A stretch of DNA of 64,000 nt from Ochrobactrum sp. CGA5 (GTDB lineage: Bacteria > Pseudomonadota > Alphaproteobacteria > Rhizobiales > Rhizobiaceae): contig NZ_VCIG01000042.1 in the NCBI RefSeq assembly GCF_006345815.1, positions 186,001 to 250,000 of the forward strand, in the 5' to 3' direction. Below the pieces are notes generated by a model that saw only the letters and a program-made list of their open reading frames with translations, was not told the origin of the DNA and made no database searches. Position 1 is the first letter of the stretch; every line of letters starts with the position of its first letter. Shown piece after piece: positions 8,885-19,070 of the stretch. Position numbers and translations under genes: made by a program.

Positions 8885-10192
8885 TTACGGCTCCGAAAGA
8901 GCATGGCTAGCCCCTTTCAACAAGGGCTTGAAAAAATACTCGAAAATTGACCGTTTTCCGATCAAAAAGTAAGATACAATAGACATCCCAGGATACAGCT
9001 TAGATTTTATCTCGTTCTGATCAATAGAGATCTCAAATTGATAGTATCTAGCACCACGCTCTTCCGAAAAGGAGTCCGCACTAATCAAAGTTACACTACC
9101 CTTCAGCGAATGTTCTGCTGCCCTCTCATATCCATTAATTTCTACTTTAACCGGCATGCCGACCCATATCTTATCTCGATCCTTTGTTTCGAGTTTCACA
9201 GAAGCTACCACCGGAACATCTTTGGGAGTTATTTCCAATATCTCTCCCCCAGGTGCTATAACGCTACCTTCATGCGATTTTGTCAGTTTCTGGATCATTC
9301 CACGTACCGGACTAAGTATCTTCTCCTGCTGCTTTCTATCATGTGCGCCGGACAACTTGGCTTGTGCTTCAGCCAGTTGATCCTGAACCTTCAAAAGCTC
9401 ATTTTGCTTTTCGCTTATATATGCTTTCTTTATCTTCTCGGTATCGAGTTTAGCCTTCGCAACTTGATCGCTCAGAATATTGGATTTAGAAATGGCATTA
9501 TTAAGGTCATTAACAGTCTTCTGCTCTTCCGAACGTCGCGTAAGCAAAGTTCCCTGGGCAGCAGCCCCTACCTTCACCAAGCCCTCTACCATCTTCACTT
9601 GCTTCTGGTCGTATTCCAGCTGCTTTCTCAATCCATCAATCAGTATTTTATTAGAAAGAAGCTCCGATCGCCTTTCATCCTCTACTGATTGACTAATTTT
9701 CAATTCATCTTCGTAATTTTTTCTGTTGGCCTGATAAACATCAAACTCGTGTCTATACGCTAGACCATCATCAGAATATTCTTCTCCACTATATACAAAT
9801 TCCTTGCCAGAAATTTCAGAGCGAATTCTTTCAATGCGAACTTTCAGAACGCCAACTAATGACTTATTCTTACTGTACTCTTCTGAAACATAACTATTAT
9901 CGATAATAGCCAGAGGTTGCCCCTTCTCAATCTCCTGACCTTCTCTAACGAACAGTTTCTCGACGCGTCCGCCGATAGGATGCTCTACCACCACATTCTT
10001 GTCCTTGATCTGCAAGTAACCATGTGCCTGTATAGAGATATCCACTTTCATTATTAAGATTGCAGCAAGAAGGACAAAGCTGGCAAGAAATAGCAATAAC
10101 TGCCGTCCATTTGTCCCCCTGTTAGTCTGCCTTAAAAGAGCAAGCTCCTTCACAAGGGATATATCGCGCTTTAACCACATTTTCGACATCAT
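8885..10192 (-). CDS. HlyD-family membrane fusion protein (SiiD-like)
   Basis: This 435-residue protein has a short cytoplasmic N-terminus and one membrane helix near residues 30-48. A lipoyl-type half follows (Val-Val-Glu-His-Pro-Ile-Gly-Gly), then a long charged coiled-coil hairpin from about 95 to 300. The second half-motif is Ile-Leu-Ser-Pro-Val-Arg-Gly, followed by a beta-barrel region. This is the standard layout of the periplasmic adaptor that joins the ABC exporter to the TolC-type channel. Its start lies 71 bases inside the upstream MotB-like gene in another frame. Two adjacent ATGs (10192, 10189) and one at 10180 are possible, none with a clear ribosome site, so translation is probably coupled to the upstream gene. 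Confidence 0.9.
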   Translation of the reverse strand: MMSKMWLKRDISLVKELALLRQTNRGTNGRQLLLFLASFVLLAAILIMKVDISIQAHGYLQIKDKNVVVEHPIGGRVEKLFVREGQEIEKGQPLAIIDNSYVSEEYSKNKSLVGVLKVRIERIRSEISGKEFVYSGEEYSDDGLAYRHEFDVYQANRKNYEDELKISQSVEDERRSELLSNKILIDGLRKQLEYDQKQVKMVEGLVKVGAAAQGTLLTRRSEEQKTVNDLNNAISKSNILSDQVAKAKLDTEKIKKAYISEKQNELLKVQDQLAEAQAKLSGAHDRKQQEKILSPVRGMIQKLTKSHEGSVIAPGGEILEITPKDVPVVASVKLETKDRDKIWVGMPVKVEINGYERAAEHSLKGSVTLISADSFSEERGARYYQFEISIDQNEIKSKLYPGMSIVSYFLIGKRSIFEYFFKPLLKGASHALSEP

Positions 10193-11015
10193 CGGAAGGA
10201 ACCGCGTTTCTAAGATGAACTCTGCTCAAATCTTCGCCCTGAGATTTAAAAAATACCAGAAGTTGATAGTAGAGGCTCGCCTGCTGTGTAAGCAAACTAC
10301 TCGCGCTCGTACCTTCTATCTCGTGCACAAAAATGCCAACTTCATAGTAGCCATTTTGCCCTTGGTTTTTCTTAATCCAAGATAGAATTGTTTGCTTTTC
10401 TGCTTCCGAATAGCTCTCTTGCTGTGGTTGAAACTTGATCTCTAGATCACCGGCAGAATGATCATATAATTTTTTCTGAGCTTGGAGGGTTAGGCTCTCC
10501 CCCCTCTGCCCTGTAGAGGATCCCCCTGCGTTAGTTCCATCCGCTCCTTGAGCTACATGTCCTTCTTGGGATCCCGGGTCGACAGCACTCGATGTCGTGG
10601 ATACATTACTGTCAGACTGAGACTCAACAATCCCATTCTTTTGACTTTCTTTATTGATTTTATTCTGAACGATATTTTCTATTGATTTTCTCAATTGTTC
10701 ATCGTCAGAAGATAATACACCCGTATTATCAATGTCGCTTTCTTTGCCATTTTCTGATGCTGTTGGCGCTTGCTTTGCCAACTTTGTGTCATCGTTGACT
10801 GCCGCGCTAGCGCTAGGCACATCACCAACCATTGGCAAGTTAATTTGACCCGATCCAGTATCAGTATTGTCACCCGCGCTTGTGATTTTACTATCATCCA
10901 AGTTAGCACCAGATATAATGACGGAAAACATACTGTTTACAAGTATGTATACCAGCAGCAATACCGTCATTAGATCAACATAAGCCGGCCATATGTGATT
11001 CTTTTTTTGGGACAT
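10122..11015 (-). CDS. MotB/ExbD-like inner-membrane protein of the secretion system (SiiA-like)
   Basis: The 297-residue protein starts with a short charged tail and then a single membrane helix from about residue 9 to 34. This contains Trp-Pro-Ala-Tyr-Val-Asp, with Asp14 inside the membrane. An aspartate at this place is the proton-binding residue of MotB, ExbD and Salmonella SiiA. Residues about 45-190 are a low-complexity Ser/Thr/Gly/Asp/Gln linker. The last 100 residues look like a degenerate OmpA/MotB-type periplasmic domain (a Gln-Gln-Ala-Ser-Leu-Tyr-Tyr-Gln helix followed by Ser-Gln-Gly-Glu-Asp). It begins six bases after the TolC-like gene. With the MotA-like protein it probably forms a proton-driven motor that acts on the export machine. 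Confidence 0.8.
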   Translation of the reverse strand: MSQKKNHIWPAYVDLMTVLLLVYILVNSMFSVIISGANLDDSKITSAGDNTDTGSGQINLPMVGDVPSASAAVNDDTKLAKQAPTASENGKESDIDNTGVLSSDDEQLRKSIENIVQNKINKESQKNGIVESQSDSNVSTTSSAVDPGSQEGHVAQGADGTNAGGSSTGQRGESLTLQAQKKLYDHSAGDLEIKFQPQQESYSEAEKQTILSWIKKNQGQNGYYEVGIFVHEIEGTSASSLLTQQASLYYQLLVFFKSQGEDLSRVHLRNAVPSDDVENVVKARYIPCEGACSFKAD

Positions 11016-11021
11016 TGCGAC

Positions 11022-12281
11022 CTACATAAACTTTATTGAACTAGCCGTATCCCCATAAAGATTATACAATGCGGATAAAATCGAGTTGAAATTATACTTT
11101 GAATTTAGAAGAGAAATCTTAGCTGTATAGAGATCCCTTTGGGCCGATATTATATCAGACAAAGGTCTATTACCCATCACAAATTCTTTATCATAAAGAT
11201 CAAGTGTCTTTGCTGCCTTGACAATGGATGCCCTATTAAGCTCCCATATCTTGCTCTCTTTATCCAAAGTCATTTTTAAGATAGAAAAATTCTTATTTAG
11301 ATCTCTTACACCCGACTGAAGCTGATATTCGCTTATATTCTTCATCGAACGGGCCTCGTTCGTCTTTCCGCGGCTAAGGCCCCCATCCATCAGCGGCATG
11401 CTGAACTGCAGAAAAAACTGGGATGATGGTGCGTCAGAATCCTCAAACCGTTCCTTGTAATTTCCAAGAAGCTGAAGCTTCGGAAACGGGTCCTTTTTTG
11501 CGAACTCGTATTCTTCTTTCTTCTGCTTTGCTTTTTCAGAAAGCATTTTAATTACAAAACTATTTTCATACAATTCAGGTGTTGCAGGAAGCTTTGGTAT
11601 TATTGGCTTCTTATTCTCATCAAATTTTTCGTTGACTGTATAGGATTGGCCAATAATAGAAGATAAGGTTAGTTTCGCATCCTCCAAAGCTTTGTCAGCG
11701 TCTTCCAAGCGGGTACGCGCCTCATCCAAAGCCGCCATGGCACGAACTGAATCTGAGGCTTCGGAAAGACCTCCGTTCACTCTGGCCTGAACCTTATTTG
11801 CAAGCTTTTCTATCGAGTTAGCATAGTCACCTGTCACAGCTTTGATTTTCTGCTTACGCCACACATCCAGGTAGGCCTTAACAATATCAAAGGCCAGTTT
11901 TTCCTGCTGAATTTTTGCATTCCGCTTCGCGGCGTTATAGGCATTATGTGCGGCCGCAATCTGACGATCCCTAGTCAGATCAATAAGTGTATACTGAAAA
12001 GCAAATGTCAGCATACTCCCTTCATCATCGTCTGGGCTGTAACTGGCACCATATCCTCTGTCATTAGTCTTGGTCTTGCCAATCAAATTCACCTGAGGCC
12101 AATAGGATGCGTATGCTTGGTCCACCTTATACTTAGCCGCATTGCTTTGTTCATCAGCAATCTTACCGGAGGTGTTGTAGTTTATTCCGTCCCGAATAGC
12201 GTCTTTCAACGACTTAGCCGAGACTGGAGCTGCCATGACCAAAAGAGAAACAGACAAAAGATAGGTTGCGTATCTTGCCAT
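11022..12281 (-). CDS. TolC-type outer-membrane efflux protein (SiiC-like)
   Basis: The protein has 419 residues. It has a Sec signal peptide ending near Ala-Pro-Val-Ser-Ala (residue 22) and two similar halves rich in long amphipathic helices. Beta-strand stretches such as Leu-Thr-Phe-Ala-Phe-Gln-Tyr and Phe-Phe-Leu-Gln-Phe-Ser-Met-Pro-Leu complete the outer-membrane-channel layout. Its ATG shares one base with the stop of the MotA-like gene (TAATG), so it is translationally coupled. It should be the outer-membrane exit duct dedicated to this operon's secreted protein. Its length is at the short end for TolC proteins, which is common for type I secretion partners. Confidence 0.9.
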   Translation of the reverse strand: MARYATYLLSVSLLVMAAPVSAKSLKDAIRDGINYNTSGKIADEQSNAAKYKVDQAYASYWPQVNLIGKTKTNDRGYGASYSPDDDEGSMLTFAFQYTLIDLTRDRQIAAAHNAYNAAKRNAKIQQEKLAFDIVKAYLDVWRKQKIKAVTGDYANSIEKLANKVQARVNGGLSEASDSVRAMAALDEARTRLEDADKALEDAKLTLSSIIGQSYTVNEKFDENKKPIIPKLPATPELYENSFVIKMLSEKAKQKKEEYEFAKKDPFPKLQLLGNYKERFEDSDAPSSQFFLQFSMPLMDGGLSRGKTNEARSMKNISEYQLQSGVRDLNKNFSILKMTLDKESKIWELNRASIVKAAKTLDLYDKEFVMGNRPLSDIISAQRDLYTAKISLLNSKYNFNSILSALYNLYGDTASSIKFM

Positions 12282-13570
12282 TATTTTACTGCCTGTTCCA
12301 TCGTTCGACGATTAAATGCCGACTCTAATGTCGTTCGGGCGGCAACGATTTCTTGTAGACAAGCAAAGCTTGCATCATGCATCAAACGTTGGAATTCGGC
12401 CACTCGTTCCAGGGAATTCTGGTCCGCACTGGACTTATCGACGAGAACAGCAATATTTTGATTGAGTTGACGAACATGATCACCCAATTCTCCAGTGCGC
12501 GAAACACTGCCCTCCATCACAGAATCCAAACCTACACGCATACGCTCGACACGAGCGGTATTTGCAGCCATCGTATTATTGAGTGCTATTGCATGTTGGT
12601 TTGACTCGTCACCCAGTTCGCAAAGACGGGAACTAACCTTGAAAAGTTCATCAAAGGAGTTTCGCAACTCTCTGATTTCCCGAATTGCCTCTTGCCATCC
12701 ATTCATTGAATCGCTTGAATGACGGGAGCTCATCTTAAAATGTTCATCAGAGGAATTCCGTAGCTCCTTGATTTCCCTAATCGCTTCTTGCCATCCCTTC
12801 ATTGAATGGCTCGCAAGAGCGCTATTGACCTTGAGTAATCCAAGAACGTTTTCATTGAGATCGGCGGTGCTCTTGGCCAGATTGCTCAGGTACTTAATTC
12901 CGCCACCACGGCTCTTCGAACCGATCGCAACGTCTTGTACTTCTTCTTTCTCAGAGATCGCCCAATCATCAATCCCGGCAAAAAACTCATGATTAGATTT
13001 ATCAAGCAGCATTGACTGAAGGCCAAGCGTGAGCGAGCTGGTAAGTCCCATCAGCGACGCGGAAAACGCAGTCGCCATACCGGAGAGCGGAACGCTTAGC
13101 CCCGCAACCAGATCTTTTCCAGATGCCTGCGAAGAAAGCACGTCGAATACAGACCCCATGGTATGCATCAAACCAATGAAGGTTCCAAGCAAACCAACAC
13201 CGACCAAAGAACCTGAGATGTAATCTATAGCTGTTGCTTTCCAGCCAATGGACTCTTTCCATTTTTGGATCATTTCATCCAGAATGGTACCTGTTTGCTC
13301 CGGTATGGCTTCAAATCGCCGACCGAATATCGCGCGCGCGCAGCGTTTGTTTGCCCCGTAACGTCGCCATAAATGTTCTTTCCTAATAGTAAATAGAGCA
13401 TCTATTAGCAAATAAATGGTGGAAGCACAGAAGATTCCAAGTATAAGGCTGTTAATATATACGTTGTGGCTGACGATGTCGGCGATTTCTTCATGGAAAT
13501 ACGTGCCGATCAGTAAGGTCGCCATCGCTATCGCAGTGGATAAGAACGTGTAATAGCGAAATTTTCTCAT
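12281..13570 (-). CDS. MotA/TolQ/ExbB-family channel protein of the secretion system (SiiB-like)
   Basis: This 429-residue protein has two N-terminal membrane helices (about 8-27 and 37-60). A MotA/ExbB-type pair follows at about 115-200, with Gly-Val-Gly-Leu-Leu-Gly-Thr-Phe-Ile-Gly and Gly-Met-Ala-Thr-Ala-Phe-Ser-Ala-Ser. A long helical tail then contains two nearly identical 32-residue units and further coiled-coil sequence. MotA/ExbB proteins pair with a MotB/ExbD partner to couple proton flow to work; that partner is two genes downstream. It is the first gene of the secretion operon, 40 bases after the broken autotransporter gene, so it may be cotranscribed with it. Salmonella SiiB has the same role in SPI-4. 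Confidence 0.82.
   Translation of the reverse strand: MRKFRYYTFLSTAIAMATLLIGTYFHEEIADIVSHNVYINSLILGIFCASTIYLLIDALFTIRKEHLWRRYGANKRCARAIFGRRFEAIPEQTGTILDEMIQKWKESIGWKATAIDYISGSLVGVGLLGTFIGLMHTMGSVFDVLSSQASGKDLVAGLSVPLSGMATAFSASLMGLTSSLTLGLQSMLLDKSNHEFFAGIDDWAISEKEEVQDVAIGSKSRGGGIKYLSNLAKSTADLNENVLGLLKVNSALASHSMKGWQEAIREIKELRNSSDEHFKMSSRHSSDSMNGWQEAIREIRELRNSFDELFKVSSRLCELGDESNQHAIALNNTMAANTARVERMRVGLDSVMEGSVSRTGELGDHVRQLNQNIAVLVDKSSADQNSLERVAEFQRLMHDASFACLQEIVAARTTLESAFNRRTMEQAVK
12625..12816 (-). repeat. 96-base tandem duplication inside the MotA-like gene
   Basis: Two direct units, 12625-12720 and 12721-12816, share a period of exactly 96 bases (32 codons) with scattered substitutions. Each encodes a helix with the core Gly-Trp-Gln-Glu-Ala-Ile-Arg-Glu-Ile and Glu-Leu-Arg-Asn-Ser. 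Because the period is a multiple of three, the frame is kept and the coiled-coil tail is lengthened. Confidence 0.85.
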
Positions 13571-13610
13571 GCCAAAGAATACCTTTTAATTCCAAACAGA
13601 ACCAAATAAC

Positions 13611-16600
13611 TTATAATTTTACTTGGAATCCGACCGTAGTTTTAAACGAATAGCTTTCACCTACATGATTGATAGAGGTATTCATCGTTCCCTCACCGTA
13701 GATGGTGTACTTCTTATCCGCCCATCTGTAGGATCCACCAACACCCATACCAGCCCACAGGTTATCCGTGGTGTTGTCGAGTAACGTGCCGGCGTAATCA
13801 ATACGAGTACCACCAAGAAACTCCTGGTAGAAATTAGCCGATGTATAAACATTGGCCTCAACAGTTCTTCCGTCACTTCCCTGCCAGTTGTCGCTATACC
13901 TTGCTGCGAAGCCAAACCGTCCAATCAGACTGTCTCTGCCTTTATCGCTGATACTCGCACCATAGATATCGCTGAAATCATCGAACCGTACAGAAGACCA
14001 GCTAAGTTGAGCCTGTGGGGTCACAGACCAATTGTCGTCCAGAATATAGCGCTGTCCAACTTCCACGCTCGCGGCATAACCAATGCCCTTGTTGCCACTC
14101 GATAGTTGTGTACCTAACGTATCAGAATTGAGATCCGTCGAGTACGAACTGATGAGAGCCTGACCATCGGCGTAAAATCCGTCATTATCGTACCAAGTCA
14201 GAGTTCCACCGAACCCCCACCCCTGCGTGTCGACGGTGCCATCACCATCGTAATTGGATACCTCAGACTTGGACTGTCCGTATTGTCCCGTTAGCCCGCC
14301 AATAAGACGTCCGTTGGCATCTTCATAGAATTCACCATCAATACCCGTTTGAAGCAAAAATGTGTTGATGCCCTGCGTTAAGGGACCTGTCGTGGTAACG
14401 CTGTGAAGCCTATCATGCGCGCCCAATTTGCAACGGTAGCTGGCTCACCACCTTCTCCTGCAAGGCGGACGATTGCCGATACATCGTCAAAATAACGGTC
14501 ACCGACCCTTTGTTGTAGCGTAGGGAGTCTATTCAGAACCTGCATTGAATTTGCATAAGCCTGATAGATCGGTGCTGCCGCACTGAAACGGCCAGGATTG
14601 GAACCGGGATCAGATGTATCCGACTTTGGTTGAGTATTCTGGCTGACCAAATACCAGTTACCGCCGTTCGGATCGGCTACGCTGTTCTTCTGCAATGTAT
14701 AGGCAAAGGCCGACGAAGTCATAATGGCCTGCTGTCCATCCTTGGTGACATAGTCGCCTTTTAATTTGAAGTCACCATTCGACTGGCCGCCTACATCGAC
14801 AACCTTGATGCCATTGACAGTTGGGCCACCAAAGCCACCTCGGTTGACGATTTGCAGCGTGGTGTCACCTTCAGTATCACCGGTTACTTTCAGCATATCT
14901 GTCTTGGAATCGTCACCATCCAGATTGGACGTCATGACAATGGTACCGCCACTACTCACGTAATTGCCGGCGATAGTCAAAGTTGTACCACCCTGCCCGC
15001 CAAAACGAACAGTTCCGTGATTGGTCGACGACGCCATATTGGTATCAAAGCCACCAAGCTGTAATCCGGCGTCGTTACTGACGTTAAAGGTCGAGGCGCT
15101 ACTAAAGCCGCCTTTTGCTCCCTGTATCAGCGTACCTGCGAGAATATTCGTAGCACCGGAATAATCGTTAGCACCGTAAAGTGTCAGGGAGGAACCCTTA
15201 CTGTCAGCGCTCATGGCCAAGCCGCCCGTTCCTGAAATAGAACCGGCAAATGTTCCACTGGCAGTCTGGTTCAATGTTAGGATCGCTGAACCAAGGTCAA
15301 TATCACCATCGGACGTGATGTTTTTGGAGTTGGATGCTCCAAGCCCACCCACCGTAGTATCGAAATTATCGAGGTAGACCTTCGCTCCGGTTGCAACTTT
15401 TAGCTGACCAGAACCGAAAGAGTTGCCGGCACGCCCAGCATGGGCCTCCCCGCCTAAAACAGTCAAACCGCCCGAGAATGTATTATTTCCCGTAAATGTT
15501 GTTGCCTCCGCACCTTTTTGAACTACTTGCCCTTCGCCAGAAATATTATTCTCCAACTGGATGTTGTCGCTGCGATCGACGATCAAGCGCCCAGAATCTC
15601 CATTGGAGCGATCCAGTTCGATATCGCTGGTGCTTAGAATACTACCGGTCGTACCGCCATTGCCAAGCTGCAAAGCACCTTGCGATACCTCCGTTGAGCC
15701 TGCATAGCTATTTTCCGCTGTAAGAATAAGCGTTCCATAGCCTGTCTTGTTCAGGCCGACTCCCGCAGCGTCTCCTCCAGTCAGCTTGGAGTTGACTATC
15801 GCTGTAAAATTAGAGCTTGTAGATTGACCGTTGCCGACATTAATAACTGGTGTTTTGTCGCCAGCATCCAGATTTATGCTGCCGCCATCCAGCATATAGC
15901 CGTCAACGAAGAATTGCATTCCAGTAACGGTTGGCGTGAAATCGGAGCTTATCGATACCCGACCTGAAGATCCCTGAAACACAGCGAATGTGTCGTCTGT
16001 CCACTCACCGTTCAGCTGTCCCCTCGAATCGGTCCAACTATCGTTGCCACTAAGATTATTCCATTCACCGCTACCGCCGCTAATTTTTCCATCACCATAG
16101 CGGGTAGCATCACCACCATCCCAGTAACGAAACACCATTCCCTGAGTGTTTACGATATTTACATGCCCCGGATCATAAGTTTGCAGCTCGAGGCTATCGT
16201 AACCTTTAGGAACATGACCGATTGTCATGTTGTTGGACGTTAGATTACCGGTATAGTTGATTAATCTATAGATGCCAGGTCCACCATCATCATCCCCCAT
16301 GAAGCTGCCATCGCTGACATTTAGTGTTCCGTTCAGCGCCAAATCGCCGTTCACATTGATTAATGGTGTCTCCGATGGCGCTCCGCTCAAAGTTACATCA
16401 AGAGTACTGCCGGACTGAAAGGTCAAACCGCGACCAAACGTCATTGGCGAACCAGTCTGCACATAGAGGGTGCTGCCGTCTGCAAAAGTACCTATACCGC
16501 CAACAGTACCCGTTCCAGTGATCGTAGCCCCCGAAGACGCGATCAGATTTCCGCCTACCTTCGCGCCCCGATAGAATTCAAGTTGTCCGGCATTAACCTG

Positions 16601-18009
16601 AGTCAGACCGGTAAAACCACTGTCATCGCTCGTTAGAAGTAATGTGCCAGCCCCCGATTTGGCGAGGGTTCCGCTACCTGAAATGGCGCCTGTAAGCTTG
16701 TTCTCACCATCGCCGACTTGGATTCGTCCACCAGAACCACCGACGACAATGTCACGATTGACATCGAAATCGCCATCCAAGATCAAGCCGCCGCCATCAA
16801 GCGTCAATGAACTATTAGTTGAGCCTAAAGCACTGTCGCTGGCAATTTTCAGGAAACCACCCGAAACCGTCCACGGCAAAGCAAGGCTTGACGTACCTGT
16901 TAGCTGCCACGTGGATGAGCCAAACTTGCCTAGTTTCTGAAAGCCGTAATATTTGACGCCGATTGAACTCACATCAAACGTAGAATTCGTGCTCCCACCA
17001 AGCGCGAACATATTACCGCTCGTACCTGATTTAACGACAACGTTACCGTTAATACTGGAGCCATCCCAAATCTCGAAAATATTATTATTTCCGACGATAT
17101 CGACAGCATTCCCGGCAGCAGCGGAACCTGTAACGCCAACGGACGCACCGGCCTTACCACCTGTAATGACACCGGCATTCACCACGTGTGAGCCAGTCCC
17201 TATCCGAATACCAGAACCACCGTTGCCGCCGTAGCCACCACCGCCTTGCAGCCCCCCGCGTCCCCTCCGGCTCCGCCCGCAACTGAACCCAAGTTGGTAA
17301 AATTTCCCCCTTGATTGACGACCACACCGTCACCGCCACCGGCACCGCTCGGACTGAACGAATAGCCACTGAGAGAGGTAGACACCCCGCCTGCCCCACC
17401 ACGGATTACCGATCCCAATGAATTGCTCAACGTGGTATTGTTCAATACAACACCGGCACCGCCACCGCCGGCACCACCACCCCGAGTTTTGTAGCCCCCA
17501 GGACCACCATCGCCGCCCTGACCGCCGGTTACACGGGAGCCGGCCATCAGATTGAACGTGCCACCGCTTCCTAGAAACAACCCAGCGCCACCGCCACCGG
17601 TCGCATTTCCGTTGGATGCCGCAACACCAGCGCCGCCCTTCCCCCCCGTAATGGAAACAGCGCTACCCCCGACGGTGCTTGCGCCGACCGCGCCGCCTTT
17701 ACCGCCAGCCGTAGTGCCCTCAGTAGCGCCAGCACCGCCAACGCCGTCAACTGAAGCCCCCGGCGCCCCACCTGTGTAGCTCGTTCCACCATACCCGTTT
17801 CCGGAACCGCCAACAGGATGGCCACCCCTGTTACCACCAGGGGCCGCACCGGAAAGATCCGCCGCATAGGCACCATCGAGGTTAAAAAATGCAACAGAAG
17901 AAACAGCCCCGCTGATCGCAAGCGCCAGCGCGGAAACACCCGCACATAAAAAGCGGCAATCTCGCAAAACAGTCACCCCTTTCAGAGCCCACGCACGACA
18001 AACAACCAT
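13611..18009 (-). pseudogene. Autotransporter adhesin, broken by two frameshifts
   Basis: Three adjoining frames together make one type V autotransporter. The first (18009-17200) has a signal-like segment and a very glycine-rich region. The second (17185-14378 and upstream) is a beta-helix passenger with repeats of the Gly-Thr-Leu-x-Lys-x-Gly-x-Gly-Thr-Leu type. The third (14426-13611) is a C-terminal outer-membrane beta-barrel ending Gly-Phe-Gln-Val-Lys-Leu. Frame is lost at a run of six G in the coding strand (17252-17257 as C); one extra G restores Gly-Gly-Leu-Gln-Gly-Gly-Gly-Gly. It is lost again near 14420, between Trp-Ala-Arg-Met-Ile-Gly and Gly-Ala-His-Asp-Arg-Leu. Intact it would be about 1,460 residues. 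It may be dead, phase-variable at the first site, or misassembled. Brucella BmaC/OmaA-type adhesins have this layout. Confidence 0.8.
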
Positions 18010-18464
18010 CTACGTCGCATTTCCTTCCAAATATTCATCGGAGTTTATTTCAAGAACATCGACAATATGTTCGAATTGTGAAATATTTCCAACGGCTATT
18101 CTTTGAATTATTATTCATGATGAATCATATATATAACTATATTTGACGTGCACATGATAATTATGTAACATACAACATCATATTGATACGGTCAATACCT
18201 TGACTATATTAGTAAATCAAAAGATAACCTACATTATTATAGAAACTATACTATCAATTCATTATAAATTAGTAATTTACTTATTAGAGTAATGCATATA
18301 AAATTGTTTTCTCTAGTTTTATTTATTTATTCTTGTTGATTACACAACGGGATTTCGCCAATTAAGAGTTCTCACACAGCAATCAAATAATCGTAGAAAT
18401 TTCACAATTTTCTTTTTGATTCATCCTCTGATATATTACCGAGCGTACAATTGTGGACTCTTTA
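18010..18464. other. AT-rich non-coding stretch
   Basis: About 450 bases upstream of the autotransporter are extremely AT-rich, mainly 18060-18420, and hold no believable gene. Such a stretch probably carries the autotransporter promoter and would be a natural target for xenogeneic silencers. I cannot name a single promoter with confidence because many sequences resemble a minus-ten box. Confidence 0.6.
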
Positions 18465-19070
18465 GCGCTCGTGAACATTGGGCATCTATAGTTCAACTGC
18501 AACGACTGCGCCAAAGCCGAGGTAAGATACCTTGATCTTGTCGTATCGGATGCAGCCCGCCACCATCTATTAGAACGCGATTCGATCTGATTGAGACATT
18601 TGTGTTTGGTTTGGTTATGTAGGACTAGATCGCGTCTGCTGTTTTTTGCCTGGATGTTGCCGCTCGCGATCTTTTCGCGAATGGCATCAGCATCATAACC
18701 CTCGTCGGCTAGGAACGCCTCAATCCGGTCCAATATATTCGGAGCAACGGCGCGAACCTTAGAGCCAACTTGCGTCTATCTTAGGATCAAGGCGAAGCCG
18801 AGCAGTCCTTCCTGAGCATCGCGATTGATTGTGAACCAGTCGCGCGATCAGCCAGCGATTTCGTCTCTTGGGTCCTTTTTAGGTCGAACGTAACAATGAC
18901 ATACCTGAATGACAGTGCTGTCGATCATGCCGGCACTTCGATCCCGTTCCGCTGGCTCAGCTAGAGCTTCAAGCATTGTTTCGAACACTCTGGTCTCAAC
19001 CCAGCGTCGATGTCGACAGAAGACACTGTTAGACTTGCCGCATTCATCAATGCCGATACCACCCCCATTG
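18465..19070 (-). mobile_element. Remnant of an IS5-family transposase (IS427-like group)
   Basis: Read on the minus strand, broken frames reproduce a standard IS5-type transposase in order. Gly-Lys-Ser-Asn-Ser-Val-Phe with Arg-Trp-Val-Glu lies near 19050. Glu-Arg-Asp-Arg-Ser-Ala-Gly-Met-Ile-Asp-Ser-Thr follows near 18910, where the aspartate belongs to the DDE triad. Phe-Leu-Ala-Asp-Glu-Gly-Tyr-Asp-Ala-Asp lies near 18700. A C-terminal Ala-Thr-Arg-Tyr-Asp-Lys-like segment and Met-Pro-Asn-Val-His-Glu-Arg end near 18470. Several stops, frame changes and an internal deletion between the first and second DDE parts make it inactive. I cannot define the terminal inverted repeats. It marks past insertion next to the secretion/adhesin island. 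Confidence 0.75.

Noticed and set aside
10122..13570. MotA/MotB-like pair as a Zorya-type (ZorAB) defence system
   Set aside because: No ZorC/D/E-type or nuclease genes are present, and the pair is interleaved with TolC and HlyD genes, which fits SPI-4-like secretion far better.
10122..13570. Pair as flagellar MotA/MotB or ExbB/ExbD for TonB
   Set aside because: No flagellar or tonB genes are nearby and the long low-complexity linker and helical tail are not typical; the operon is a type I secretion unit.
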